DNA of 64,000 nt. Source: Arthrobacter pascens. GTDB taxonomy: Bacteria > Actinomycetota > Actinomycetes > Actinomycetales > Micrococcaceae. The notes below the pieces were generated by a model that saw nothing but the letters and a program-made list of their open reading frames with translations, was not told the DNA's origin and ran no database searches. Below are positions 1-7,955 of the stretch, one piece after another. The translations under genes and the position numbers were made by a program. How positions within the stretch are numbered: position 1 is the stretch's first letter; every line of letters begins with the position of its first letter. The DNA lies in contig NZ_JAFHKT010000151.1 in NCBI RefSeq assembly GCF_017052465.1, forward strand, positions 518,198 to 582,197. Reading direction: 5' to 3'.

Positions 1-272
1 TGCTGTGCTCGCTCGCCGTCGTCGGCTATTTCCGCCGGGAGCGGGTGGCCGGACAGCACTGGCAGACGCTCATCGCCCCGGCGCTCGCCTCCGTGCTGCT
101 GGCGTGGGTCCTCTACCTGGTGGTCAGCAACTTCACCTCACTCATCGGCGGAAGTGCCGAAACGGCCGTGGGGCTGCTGGCGGCCGTCCCCGTGGTTTTC
201 CTGGCCGGAGTGCTGGTGGAGATCCGGGTGGAGAAGCGCGTCCGGATCCTAGAGCCTGAGCTCGCCGGGTAA
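1..272 (+). CDS. APC-type amino-acid permease, C-terminal fragment
   Basis: The window opens inside this gene. The reading frame begins at base 3 and ends at the stop at 270-272, giving about 89 residues. They form two or three hydrophobic helices separated by a short basic loop (YFRRERVAG), then a charged tail ending EPELAG. This is the usual end of a 12-helix APC-superfamily amino-acid permease in actinobacteria, but the substrate cannot be read from so short a piece. Its 3' end overlaps the convergent amiS-like gene by 24 bp, so there is no room for a separate terminator. The family call is by resemblance of the helix-loop pattern only. Confidence 0.55.
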   Translation, partial: LCSLAVVGYFRRERVAGQHWQTLIAPALASVLLAWVLYLVVSNFTSLIGGSAETAVGLLAAVPVVFLAGVLVEIRVEKRVRILEPELAG

Positions 273-908
273 CGGACTTTCGACGACGGCGGGGCGGGCG
301 GCGGTTTGGTGCCGCCCGCGCCAGGCGAGGCCGCCGGCCAGCAGCAACAGCGCCAGCAGCGACACGGCCGCTCCCGCGGCAATCTCCGGTTCGCCGGGCC
401 ACCGGCCGCTCAGTCCCATAAATGCAGGCACCGTGGCAGAGGCCTGGCTGGTGAGGACGAGGGACCATCCGATGAGCGGCGCGAGGCGCTCCATGCCCAG
501 CGCCAGCTGAAGGAAGAACAGCAGCCACAGGTAAGCCCAGCACAGCCACAGGACGGCCAGGAACGGATCTTCGCCGGACCATGCCGCAGCGAGCAGGAGT
601 CCGCACGCACCCACCAGGCCGCAGAACCAGCCGAGCCCCCTCGATCCGAGTGCCAGCAGGGAGTCCAGCCCCACATAGACGTACGTTAGCCCGAAGAGGA
701 ACATCCCGGCGGCCCCGAGGAGCAGTCGCGGGCCGACGCCGTCAACGCCCGGAGAGCTGGCACCCAAATACGTGACACCAAGGACCAGCTGGGTGCCGCC
801 GATGACCAGGCTGAACACGGCGGCATCCCGGCGGGGGAGGAGATCCAGCGCCGCGAGGCCGTTGAGCAGGAGCGCGGCTCCGGAGAGAAGCAGGCAAATG
901 TGGGCCAT
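249..908 (-). CDS. AmiS/UreI family urea/amide channel
   Basis: A 219-residue integral membrane protein with about six hydrophobic helices, opening MAHICLLLSGAALLLNGLAA, which is the typical N-terminus of the AmiS/UreI family. These proteins let urea or short-chain amides cross the membrane by facilitated diffusion. Known examples are the acid-gated UreI of Helicobacter and AmiS beside amidases. Length fits the family (about 170-220). The ATG follows GGGGGAC at good spacing. It is convergent with the permease fragment, overlapping its end by 24 bp, and divergent from gdhA. A urease cluster lies 38 kb away, so urea or amide uptake for nitrogen is plausible, but no amidase is adjacent to confirm the substrate. 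Confidence 0.8.
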   Translation of the reverse strand: MAHICLLLSGAALLLNGLAALDLLPRRDAAVFSLVIGGTQLVLGVTYLGASSPGVDGVGPRLLLGAAGMFLFGLTYVYVGLDSLLALGSRGLGWFCGLVGACGLLLAAAWSGEDPFLAVLWLCWAYLWLLFFLQLALGMERLAPLIGWSLVLTSQASATVPAFMGLSGRWPGEPEIAAGAAVSLLALLLLAGGLAWRGRHQTAARPAVVESPLPGELRL

Positions 909-1114
909 CAGAAGTCCCCCGCCGAACCGGGAACCGGAATCGCAATTTTCGTTTCATGGAAATTAAATGTCACAATACGGAGGTTAGTGGAAAGCTGATT
1001 AGCCATGCGCGGCCGGCGCAGTCACAATTGGGTATGTTGAAGTTTCAAGAAAAGGACGCCGGTTCTGACATATGCCGGAGACTTCCCGCGCCCGGTTCGA
1101 CGTAAGGAATCATC
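909..1114. promoter_or_regulatory. Divergent intergenic region between amiS-like gene and gdhA
   Basis: This 206-bp region separates two divergently transcribed nitrogen-related genes. It holds a markedly AT-rich stretch around 945-985, including TTTCATGGAAA, in otherwise GC-rich sequence. That is where promoters and a nitrogen regulator site would be expected. I compared it by eye with the GlnR and AmtR consensus sites and found no convincing match, so no regulator is assigned. The gdhA ribosome site AAGGA lies just before its ATG. Confidence 0.4.
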
Positions 1115-2452
1115 ATGGATGCACGGCTCGAGGCCATCAGGGACACTGTCCTTGCCCGGAACCCGGGCGAAGCCGAGTTCCACCAGGCGGTGACCGAGGT
1201 GTTTGAAAGCCTCGGCCCGGTCCACGACCGCCACCCTGAATTCCTCGAAGGGGCCGTCCTTGAGCGGTTGTGCGAGCCCGAGCGGCAGATCATTTTCCGG
1301 GTGCCCTGGACCGATGATTCCGGCCGCGTGCAGATCAACCGCGGCTTCCGCGTGGAGTTCAACTCCGCGCTGGGACCCTACAAGGGCGGCCTGCGCTTCC
1401 ACCCCTCCGTCTACCTGGGCATCGTGAAGTTCCTCGGCTTCGAGCAGATCTTCAAGAATGCCCTGACCGGAATGCCGATCGGCGGGGGCAAGGGCGGCTC
1501 CGACTTCGATCCGCGGGGCCGCAGCGACGCCGAGGTCATGCGTTTCTGCCAGTCGTTCATGACCGAGCTGTACCGCCACATCGGCGAATACACGGATGTT
1601 CCGGCCGGCGACATCGGTGTGGGCGGCCGCGAAATCGGCTACCTCTTCGGCCAGTACAAGCGCATCACCAACCGCTACGAATCCGGCGTCCTCACGGGCA
1701 AGGGCATCTCCTGGGGCGGTTCCCTGGTACGGCCCGAAGCCACCGGATTCGGCACGGTGATCTTTACCGAGGAGATGCTGAAGACCCGCGGAACGTCCTT
1801 CGACGGGCAGCGCGTGGTGGTCTCAGGATCCGGCAACGTGGCCATCAATGCCATCGCCAAGGCGCAGGCACTCGGCGCCGTCGTGGTTGCCTGTTCGGAT
1901 TCCAGCGGCTACGTCGTGGATGAAGCCGGAATCGACGTCGCGCTGCTCCGCCAGATCAAGGAAGTGGAGCGGGGCCGACTCAAGGACTATGAAGTCCGGC
2001 GCCCGGGCGTCTCATATGTCGACGGCGGCTCAGTGTGGGACGTCAATGCCACGGTGGCCCTGCCCTGTGCGACCCAGAACGAACTCGACGGCGACGCGGC
2101 GGCCCGGCTGGTGCGGGGCGGTCTGCTCGCCGTCGGCGAGGGCGCAAACATGCCGTCCACCCGCGAAGCCGTGGCGGTGTTCCAGGACGCCGGCGTGCTG
2201 TTCGCCCCGGGCAAGGCAGCCAATGCCGGAGGAGTGGCCACGTCAGCCCTGGAAATGCAGCAGAATGCGAGCCGTGACTCCTGGTCCTTCGAGCACACGG
2301 AACAGCGCCTCACGGACATCATGGTGGGGATCCACGAGCGCTGCGCCTCGACCGCTGATGAATACGGGGACCCGGGCAACTATGTGTTGGGCGCGAACAT
2401 CGCCGGCTTCGTCAAGGTTGCCGACGCCATGCTCGCGCAGGGCCTGATCTAG
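1115..2452 (+). CDS. gdhA: NADP-specific glutamate dehydrogenase
   Basis: This 445-residue protein is the hexameric, assimilatory type of glutamate dehydrogenase (EC 1.4.1.4), which makes glutamate from 2-oxoglutarate and ammonium using NADPH in the cytoplasm. The substrate-binding segment KGGLRFHP lies near residue 90, the catalytic-lysine segment IGGGKGGSDFDP near 125, and a Rossmann turn VVSGSGNVA near 235. Length matches the family (about 445-450). The ATG is preceded by AAGGAATCATC. Its stop overlaps the end of the convergent AraC-family gene by 4 bp. It faces away from the amide/urea channel gene, consistent with nitrogen assimilation. Nothing is missing or broken. Confidence 0.95.
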   Translation: MDARLEAIRDTVLARNPGEAEFHQAVTEVFESLGPVHDRHPEFLEGAVLERLCEPERQIIFRVPWTDDSGRVQINRGFRVEFNSALGPYKGGLRFHPSVYLGIVKFLGFEQIFKNALTGMPIGGGKGGSDFDPRGRSDAEVMRFCQSFMTELYRHIGEYTDVPAGDIGVGGREIGYLFGQYKRITNRYESGVLTGKGISWGGSLVRPEATGFGTVIFTEEMLKTRGTSFDGQRVVVSGSGNVAINAIAKAQALGAVVVACSDSSGYVVDEAGIDVALLRQIKEVERGRLKDYEVRRPGVSYVDGGSVWDVNATVALPCATQNELDGDAAARLVRGGLLAVGEGANMPSTREAVAVFQDAGVLFAPGKAANAGGVATSALEMQQNASRDSWSFEHTEQRLTDIMVGIHERCASTADEYGDPGNYVLGANIAGFVKVADAMLAQGLI

Positions 2453-3408
2453 GCGCCGCGCCGCCAGTCGCTGGGGGATTCGCCGAAGGCGTCCCGGAAG
2501 GAGCGGCTGAAATGCGCCGCGTCCAGGAATCCCCAGCGGGCTGCGACGGCACCGACGGACGTGCCGGTATGCAACGGGTCCCTTAGGTCGCGCCGGATGC
2601 GGTCGAGCCGCTGGCTCCGGATCCAGCTGGCCACGGTGGCGCCGGACTCATGGAAGACATTGTGCAGATGCCGCGTGGAGATGAAGTGTGCCGCCGCGAT
2701 GCTGGCCGGTGACAGCTGCGGATCGGCAAGGTTGGCCTCGATGTATTCGCGGACCGACGTGGCCAGCAGCACCTGGGGCTTCATGCTGTCCGCCGCCATG
2801 TCCAGCTCCGAGTGAAGCATCGTTGAGACAAGATCAAGGGCGTTGGCGGCCAGTCGGGACCCGCTGGGGCCGCTGAGCAGCTCGGGGTTGGCCGCGAGCT
2901 GGGCAATGAACGGGCCAACGATGCCGGTCACGCCACTGCCGCCGGCCAGGCAGACCGCGGAAAGCTGGCCCACGCAGTCCGGCGGGAGCGTCAGTGCGTC
3001 GTGGGGGAACATCACCACCATCATCCGTGCGTGCTCTTCGAAGGCGAGCGTGTACGGGCGGTTCGTGTCGTAGATGGCGAGGTCGCCGGGGCGCAGCACA
3101 GCCTCGCGGTTGTCCTGGATGAGGAGGCCGGTGCCTTCCAGCTGGAGATTGAGCTTGAAATAGCGCTGGTCGGACTGCGCTAGCAGTGCCGGTGTGCGGT
3201 GGACGCTGTGGGACGTGGCCGAGACCTCCACGATGGCCATTCGGTCAAGCACGCGGGACCGCATCCGGCCGCGGAAGGTGTCCGGGTGGTCGGTCTCCGC
3301 CGCCAGCGGCACAAAAGACTCCGCCACGAGGTGCCGCCAGTGGTCAAACGACGTGGCCACGCTGGAGGTGAGGTCCTGGCCCGCGGGGCGGGCGGTAGTT
3401 GCAGACAT
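2449..3408 (-). CDS. AraC family transcriptional regulator (FeaR-like arrangement)
   Basis: A 319-residue regulator. The N-terminal two thirds resemble the AraC-like ligand-binding domain (blocks such as YFKLNLQLEGTGLLIQDNRE and GDLAIYDTNRPY). The last 100 residues are a double helix-turn-helix AraC DNA-binding domain ending WGFLDAAHFSRSFRDAFG. In E. coli the AraC-type protein FeaR activates tynA, the phenylethylamine oxidase gene. The amine oxidase just upstream makes a similar role here likely but unproven. Start ATG follows AGGAAC. A perfect 10-bp inverted repeat lies about 100 bp upstream. The gene ends convergently with gdhA with a 4-bp overlap. Confidence 0.85.
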   Translation of the reverse strand: MSATTARPAGQDLTSSVATSFDHWRHLVAESFVPLAAETDHPDTFRGRMRSRVLDRMAIVEVSATSHSVHRTPALLAQSDQRYFKLNLQLEGTGLLIQDNREAVLRPGDLAIYDTNRPYTLAFEEHARMMVVMFPHDALTLPPDCVGQLSAVCLAGGSGVTGIVGPFIAQLAANPELLSGPSGSRLAANALDLVSTMLHSELDMAADSMKPQVLLATSVREYIEANLADPQLSPASIAAAHFISTRHLHNVFHESGATVASWIRSQRLDRIRRDLRDPLHTGTSVGAVAARWGFLDAAHFSRSFRDAFGESPSDWRRGA

Positions 3409-3506
3409 GGATGTTCCTGACGCCGGTCGGCCATCTGTATGTTGTCCCCCAAGGCTGTGTCCTGGGACACAGTCATTTCAGGTTAGCGCCGAACTTCCGT
3501 GGTGTC

Positions 3507-3536
3507 ATCTTTTTTCGACAGTTGTGGAAAAAAGAT
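3507..3536. promoter_or_regulatory. Palindrome, candidate operator upstream of the araC-family gene
   Basis: ATCTTTTTTC and GAAAAAAGAT form a perfect 10-bp inverted repeat around a 10-bp spacer. It touches the TetR stop codon and lies about 100 bp upstream of the AraC-family start. Aligned by centre with the palindrome at 4193-4218, the common pattern is TTnTCnACAnnTnTnGAAAA. Two similar palindromes flanking one TetR gene suggest its operators. A weak terminator for the TetR gene is the alternative. Confidence 0.5.
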
Positions 3537-4132
3537 CAGCTGCCGGCTGCGAGCAAGGTCAGGAAGGCGTCCAGTTGGTGAGCCAGGCCCGGATCGGCCT
3601 TGCCCTCGAGTGCGAGGGCAGCGGCAATCTGCGCGCCGAGCAGCATGTTCAGCAGGTGGCCGGCGACGGCTGAGTCGTCGACGGCGGCGCTGACGGTTCC
3701 GTCCGCCCTGGCCTCGGCCAGGTATCCCAGGATGGAGGCATGCCACTGCTCCATGGACTCGCGGTGGATGGCGGCCTTCACGGGATCGTTGATGGCCTTT
3801 TGCCAGAACGGAACGACAATCCGCGCTTCATTGACGCGCTCGGAATCCAGCGGCAGCACCTCAATGCAAAACGCCTTCAGTGCCGGAATCCCGGCCTTGC
3901 CCGCGGTCACTTCCCTGATGCGCTCGTTCGTCCTGTTGAAGACATGGCCGAAGGCGAACGTGAGCAGGGTGTCCTTGGTGGGAAAGTAGGGCTTGAGGGC
4001 ACCGTTGGCAAAGCCCGCTTCGGTCGCAATTTCCCGCATCGTGGCACCCTCGATGCCGAGCCGCGCGATGATCCGCCACGTGGCGTCCACCAGCTCCAGC
4101 CGGCGCTCGTCGTGATCAACAATCTTTGGCAT
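3536..4132 (-). CDS. TetR/BetI-like transcriptional repressor
   Basis: A 198-residue regulator starting MPKIVDHDERR. This start is chosen because GGGGGAG lies 7 bp before the ATG; a longer frame begins 11 codons earlier without support. Residues about 8-55 form the TetR helix-turn-helix (ATMREIATEAGFANGALKPYFPTKDTLLTFAF). The rest is an all-helical ligand domain of the BetI/TetR_C type. The family represses adjacent genes until a small ligand binds. The gene is divergent from the amine oxidase, with a 26-bp imperfect palindrome between them and a related palindrome behind its stop codon. Control of amine catabolism is therefore the natural inference; the ligand is unknown. Confidence 0.87.
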   Translation of the reverse strand: MPKIVDHDERRLELVDATWRIIARLGIEGATMREIATEAGFANGALKPYFPTKDTLLTFAFGHVFNRTNERIREVTAGKAGIPALKAFCIEVLPLDSERVNEARIVVPFWQKAINDPVKAAIHRESMEQWHASILGYLAEARADGTVSAAVDDSAVAGHLLNMLLGAQIAAALALEGKADPGLAHQLDAFLTLLAAGS

Positions 4133-4192
4133 GCAGCCGCTCCCCCGGAAATATTCTTGGCGCAAGACCCTTGTGACACATCTTACGTACGG

Positions 4193-4218
4193 TTATTCTC
4201 TACAACTATAGAAAATAA
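4193..4218. promoter_or_regulatory. Imperfect palindrome, candidate TetR operator
   Basis: TTATTCTCTACA pairs with TATAGAAAATAA across a 2-bp centre, 10 of 12 positions being symmetric. It lies in the 123-bp divergent region between the TetR gene and the amine oxidase, in an AT-rich patch that should hold both promoters. Its core resembles the palindrome at 3507-3536. Repression of both divergent genes by the TetR protein is inferred. Confidence 0.55.
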
Positions 4219-4255
4219 AAATACGACCCGCCAGGGTCCCGGACAGAAGGCCGCC

Positions 4256-6172
4256 ATGACGACCTCGCTCACAGATGTAGCCACCCCATACCGTTTGGCA
4301 ACGGGCGCAGAAATCACCGATGTGCAGGGCATTCTTCGTGCAGCCGGCCTCTTGGGCCCGGAGAAGCGCATCGCCTACCTCGGCCTGCTGGACCCGCCGC
4401 GCGGCGCAAGCGCCGAAACCGAGGACCGGCGGTTCCGGATCTTCATCCACGACGTATCGGGCGCGGCAGCCTCGGACGTCACGGTGTCCGTTTCGGCGCG
4501 CGAGGTGATCTCCGCCGTCGAACTCGACACTGCCGCCACGGGCGAGCTTCCCGTCCTGGAGGAGGAATTCGAAGTCGTCGAGCGGCTCCTGGCCTCCGAT
4601 GAGAGGTGGCTGAAGGCGCTCGCCTCACGGAACCTGGACGTCAGCAAGGTCCGCGTGGCCCCGCTGTCGGCCGGCGTCTTCGAGTACCCGGAGGAGAAGG
4701 GCCGCCGGATCCTCCGGGGCCTGGCCTTTGTGCAGGAGTTTCCAGAGGACAGCGCCTGGGCGCACCCGGTGGACGGGCTCGTGGCCTACGTCGACGTCGT
4801 CAGCAAGGAAGTGACCCAGGTCGTGGATACCGGAATCTTCCCGGTCCCGGCCGAACACGGCAACTACACGGACCCCGAGCTGACCGGCCCGCCGCGCACC
4901 ACCCAGAAGCCCATCAGCATCACCCAGCCGGAGGGGCCCAGCTTCACCGTCACCGGCGGAAACCACGTCGAATGGGAGAAATGGAGCCTGGACGTCGGCT
5001 TCGATGTCCGCGAAGGCGTGGTGCTGCACAACATCGCCTTCCGGGACGGGGACCGGCTCCGTCCCATCATCAACCGGGCCTCCATTGCCGAAATGGTGGT
5101 TCCCTACGGCGATCCTTCCCCGATCCGGTCCTGGCAGAACTACTTCGACACGGGCGAGTACCTCGTGGGCCAGTACGCAAACTCCCTGGAGCTCGGGTGC
5201 GACTGCCTCGGCGAGATCACCTACCTCAGCCCCGTCATCAGCGACGCCTTCGGCAACCCCCGCGAGATCCGCAACGGCATCTGCATGCACGAGGAGGACT
5301 GGGGCATCCTCGCCAAGCACAGCGATCTCTGGTCCGGCATCAACTACACACGCCGGAACCGGCGCCTGGTGATCTCCTTCTTCACAACGATCGGCAATTA
5401 CGACTACGGCTTCTACTGGTACCTGTACCTCGACGGCACCATCGAATTCGAGGCCAAGGCCACCGGCGTCGTCTTCACCAGCGCCTTTCCGGAAGGCGGC
5501 TCCGCCAACATCTCCCAGCTCGCGCCCGGGCTGGGAGCACCCTTCCACCAGCACCTGTTCAGTGCGCGGCTGGACATGGCCATTGATGGCTTCACCAACA
5601 GGGTCGAGGAAGAGGACGTGGTCCGCCAGCCGATGGGCGAAGGGAACGAGCGCGGCAACGCCTTCTCCCGCAGGCGGACGGTCCTTGCCTGGGAATCCGA
5701 AGCGGTCCGCGAGGCCGACGCGCGCAGCGGCCGCACCTGGATCATCTCCAACCCCGAATCCCGCAACCGGCTGGGGGAGCCAGTGGGCTACAAGCTGCAC
5801 GCCCACAACCAGCCCACGCTCCTGGCTGATCCGGATTCCTCCATTGCGCGCAGGGCCGCTTTCGCCACCAAAGACCTGTGGGTGACCCGGTTCGCGGACG
5901 ACGAGCGGTACCCGACCGGGGACTTCGTCAACCAGCACTCCGGCGGCGCCGGTCTGCCGTCCTACATCGCCCAAGACCGCGACATCGACGGCCAGGACAT
6001 CGTGGTCTGGCACACCTTCGGGCTCACGCACTTCCCCCGCGTTGAGGACTGGCCCATCATGCCCGTGGACACCGTGGGCTTCAAACTCCGCCCCGAAGGG
6101 TTCTTCGACCGCAGCCCCGTGCTGGATGTTCCCGCGTCGGCCCAGCCGTCCGGCGGCCACTGCCATGGCTGA
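4256..6172 (+). CDS. tynA: Copper-containing primary-amine (phenylethylamine) oxidase
   Basis: A 638-residue copper amine oxidase that oxidises primary amines such as 2-phenylethylamine or tyramine to aldehydes, releasing ammonia and hydrogen peroxide (EC 1.4.3.21). The start at 4256 (MTTSLTDVATPYRL) is chosen because it reproduces the A. globiformis enzyme (AGAO): same length, and every key residue at the AGAO number. These are catalytic base D298 (YFDTGEY), the topaquinone precursor Y382 in TTIGNYDY, and copper ligands H431 and H433 (HQH) and H592 (LTHFP). No signal peptide is present, so it is probably cytoplasmic. The divergent TetR gene and palindrome suggest repression relieved by amine; the AraC-family gene may activate it. 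No aldehyde dehydrogenase is nearby. Confidence 0.97.
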   Translation: MTTSLTDVATPYRLATGAEITDVQGILRAAGLLGPEKRIAYLGLLDPPRGASAETEDRRFRIFIHDVSGAAASDVTVSVSAREVISAVELDTAATGELPVLEEEFEVVERLLASDERWLKALASRNLDVSKVRVAPLSAGVFEYPEEKGRRILRGLAFVQEFPEDSAWAHPVDGLVAYVDVVSKEVTQVVDTGIFPVPAEHGNYTDPELTGPPRTTQKPISITQPEGPSFTVTGGNHVEWEKWSLDVGFDVREGVVLHNIAFRDGDRLRPIINRASIAEMVVPYGDPSPIRSWQNYFDTGEYLVGQYANSLELGCDCLGEITYLSPVISDAFGNPREIRNGICMHEEDWGILAKHSDLWSGINYTRRNRRLVISFFTTIGNYDYGFYWYLYLDGTIEFEAKATGVVFTSAFPEGGSANISQLAPGLGAPFHQHLFSARLDMAIDGFTNRVEEEDVVRQPMGEGNERGNAFSRRRTVLAWESEAVREADARSGRTWIISNPESRNRLGEPVGYKLHAHNQPTLLADPDSSIARRAAFATKDLWVTRFADDERYPTGDFVNQHSGGAGLPSYIAQDRDIDGQDIVVWHTFGLTHFPRVEDWPIMPVDTVGFKLRPEGFFDRSPVLDVPASAQPSGGHCHG

Positions 6173-6184
6173 GCCGCTTCTGCA

Positions 6185-6664
6185 GTGGCGTTTCCGGGGA
6201 TGAGCCCGCCAGCCGTGCCGGGCAGCACACTCCACTCCCGTGCCTGTGCCGTGGTGACGGCCGCGTCCTGCCTCGCTCACGTGTGGCTTGCGGCCGGAAA
6301 CCATCATGCGGCCTGGCTCAACGGGCTGATGCTCGCCATGGTTGCGGTCTGCCTGCCGTGCGCCCTGCACCTTTGGCGTAGCAGCAATGTTGCCGCCCTC
6401 CGCCGGATCATGGCCTCCGGAGTCGGCATGGCGGCGGTCCACACGTTCCTGCTGCTGGCATCAGGCCGGTCAGCCCACAGCCACGCTGCGGGCGGGCCGG
6501 CGGCAGGTGGGCCGGACAGTTCCGCTGCCGCCACGCTGCTGGTGATCATCGCCTTGGAATTGACGACGGCGCTCCTCGCCTCTGCGCTGGTGGCCCGGTT
6601 ACGTACGCGTGGCTGGCGCGAACTGGCACGTAATGACCTCAAATTTGAGATTTGCGGGCATTAG
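6185..6664 (+). CDS. Hypothetical four-helix membrane protein
   Basis: A protein of up to 159 residues, starting 13 bp after the amine oxidase stop on the same strand and so probably co-transcribed with it. It has about four hydrophobic helices (near residues 20-38, 47-62, 75-92 and 112-135). A loop rich in His, Ala and Gly (SAHSHAAGGPAAGG) lies before the last helix. Histidines cluster in and near helix ends (AHVWLAAGNHH). I do not recognise the family. A GTG at 6185 or an ATG at 6200 could be the start; neither has a strong ribosome site. The position hints at a role linked to the oxidase, for example in metal handling, but that is only position. Confidence 0.55.
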   Translation: MAFPGMSPPAVPGSTLHSRACAVVTAASCLAHVWLAAGNHHAAWLNGLMLAMVAVCLPCALHLWRSSNVAALRRIMASGVGMAAVHTFLLLASGRSAHSHAAGGPAAGGPDSSAAATLLVIIALELTTALLASALVARLRTRGWRELARNDLKFEICGH

Positions 6665-6692
6665 CTGCACGTTGGCGCTTCAAGCTTCGCGC

Positions 6693-7112
6693 TTAGGTGC
6701 CGAACAGGCCGATGACGAGGGCCATGACCAGATAGGTCACGAGCTCATGGGCGCAATTCAGCGCGGTGAGCCCAGCGGGCCGGCCCTCGAACGCGTCGTG
6801 CGTGATGAAGCGGGCGGCGGTGAATCCGGCCCAGAGTATGACGGCGGTGATCACCGAGTTGGCCAGGAAGCTGCCCCCGTAGAATTCCTGGGCGATGGCT
6901 ACCGAACCGGCTAGGACGAGGGCGCTGACGAAGCTGACAACGAGCGTGATGAGGATCGGCTTGATGGCATCCTTTCCTTCGCCGCTCGGCGTGACCTTGG
7001 CCGTGCGCATCCAGTAGTTGCCGAAGACCTTGGGGGTGTACCAGACCGACCCCACGACCATGGTGGACAGCGTTGCCACCAAAACCGCCCAGATGTTGAT
7101 TTCAGGAACCAT
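6693..7112 (-). CDS. DUF1761 family membrane protein
   Basis: A 139-residue membrane protein with four predicted helices, matching the DUF1761 pattern. It opens with a helix followed by VWYTPKVFGNYWM, has helices near 52-72 and 83-100, and ends with a helix carrying NCAHELVTYLVMALVIGLFG. No biochemical function is established for the family. It is a single gene, convergent with the hypothetical membrane protein to its left (28 bp between stops), and sits in the same direction as the flavin reductase, about 60 bp downstream of it. Confidence 0.8.
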   Translation of the reverse strand: MVPEINIWAVLVATLSTMVVGSVWYTPKVFGNYWMRTAKVTPSGEGKDAIKPILITLVVSFVSALVLAGSVAIAQEFYGGSFLANSVITAVILWAGFTAARFITHDAFEGRPAGLTALNCAHELVTYLVMALVIGLFGT

Positions 7113-7173
7113 GTTCTACTCCTCAACAGTGCTCGTTGACCGGCTTCGATACCCAGGGTTCAATCGTCCATCT

Positions 7174-7731
7174 TCAGGGCGCCAAATGGCGGTAGCCGGA
7201 GCCGAAGTGGACCAGCGGGTCGGGGGCGTCTGCCGGGGAAGCGCCGCTACCCATGGCGAGTACCTCGCCCACCACGATCAGGTGCGTGGCGGCCGGATGG
7301 ACGGAGACAGTGCGCATCTCGAAGTAGGCGAGGGCGCCGTCGAGGATCGCCGAACCGGTTGCCGGGCCGCGCCGGAACGGGACCTGGGCGAGCAGCCCCT
7401 GCAGCGGTGTCCCCGGGCTGGCCAGCCAGTTCGCCGCGCCCTGGTGCCTGCCGGACAGCAGGCTTAGCGCCCAGGTGCCCGCTTCCTCAACAGCCTCGCC
7501 GATGCGTGATTCCGCGTACAGACTGACCAGCATCGTCGGCGGGTCGTAGGAGACGGAGAGAAATCCGGTGACCGTGGCCGCGTAGTCGCGGTTGCGCAGC
7601 GAAGTGGAAACGACAGCCACTCCGGCCGTGATGTCGGCGCTCAGCCGGCGGTACAGATCGATGTCTGCGTCCGACTGCACACCGGCCAGACGGTGGGCGT
7701 CCAGGCTTCCGGGTGTCTCCATACGGGACAT
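7174..7731 (-). CDS. Flavin reductase-like (FMN-binding split barrel) protein
   Basis: About 185 residues with the flavin-reductase split-barrel signature. ITAGVAVVSTS is followed by ATVTGFLSVSYDPPTMLVSL, the flavin-phosphate binding strand, then RIGEAVEEAGTWALSLLSG, and near the end AYFEMRTVSVHPAATHLIVVGEVL. Such proteins supply reduced FMN to partner monooxygenases or act on small oxidised substrates; no partner oxygenase is adjacent. The start MSRMETPGS at 7731 is preferred because homology begins well after it. An upstream ATG at 7791 would add 20 residues of unlikely composition. The ribosome site is weak for every candidate, so the start is uncertain. Confidence 0.8.
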   Translation of the reverse strand: MSRMETPGSLDAHRLAGVQSDADIDLYRRLSADITAGVAVVSTSLRNRDYAATVTGFLSVSYDPPTMLVSLYAESRIGEAVEEAGTWALSLLSGRHQGAANWLASPGTPLQGLLAQVPFRRGPATGSAILDGALAYFEMRTVSVHPAATHLIVVGEVLAMGSGASPADAPDPLVHFGSGYRHLAP

Positions 7732-7825
7732 CGTGCCACACGGACGCCGCCCTACGACTGTGGCGCAGCTAACGCAATGGGGACCCAGCATATGTAAGGC
7801 AATATGCCGCCGTCGTTAATCTTCC

Positions 7826-7858
7826 GTTCACCTTGGACCCCATTACCCGTTACCTCTG
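7826..7858 (+). promoter_or_regulatory. Candidate PhoP (Pho box) site upstream of pstS
   Basis: Three consecutive 11-bp units, GTTCACCTTGG, ACCCCATTACC and CGTTACCTCTG, resemble the actinobacterial PhoP direct-repeat box. The first and third units match best, and both carry the GTT(C)ACC core. They lie 98-130 bp before the pstS start, a sensible place for an activator. The assignment is by eye and needs a motif score. Confidence 0.4.
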
Positions 7859-7955
7859 GCCCATACCTTGAATGAAGTTCGACAACGTACGCATCCCCAA
7901 CATCTGGACGTCTCCGGTCCGGATCGCATCAGAAACCCTGGAAGGGGTACACCCA

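Noticed and set aside
909..1114. A GlnR or AmtR nitrogen-regulator box between the amide channel and gdhA genes.
   Set aside because: Spacing and half-site sequences do not fit either consensus well enough to claim.
3740..4255. An in-frame upstream extension of the amine oxidase running through the TetR gene.
   Set aside because: It would overlap the whole N-terminal half of a clear TetR gene and both promoters. The start at 4256 gives exactly the length and numbering of the A. globiformis enzyme.
4625..6442. A long open frame on the minus strand, antisense to the amine oxidase (about 600 codons).
   Set aside because: The plus-strand gene matches a characterised enzyme residue by residue. 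The antisense frame has no family features and follows from G/C-ending codons.
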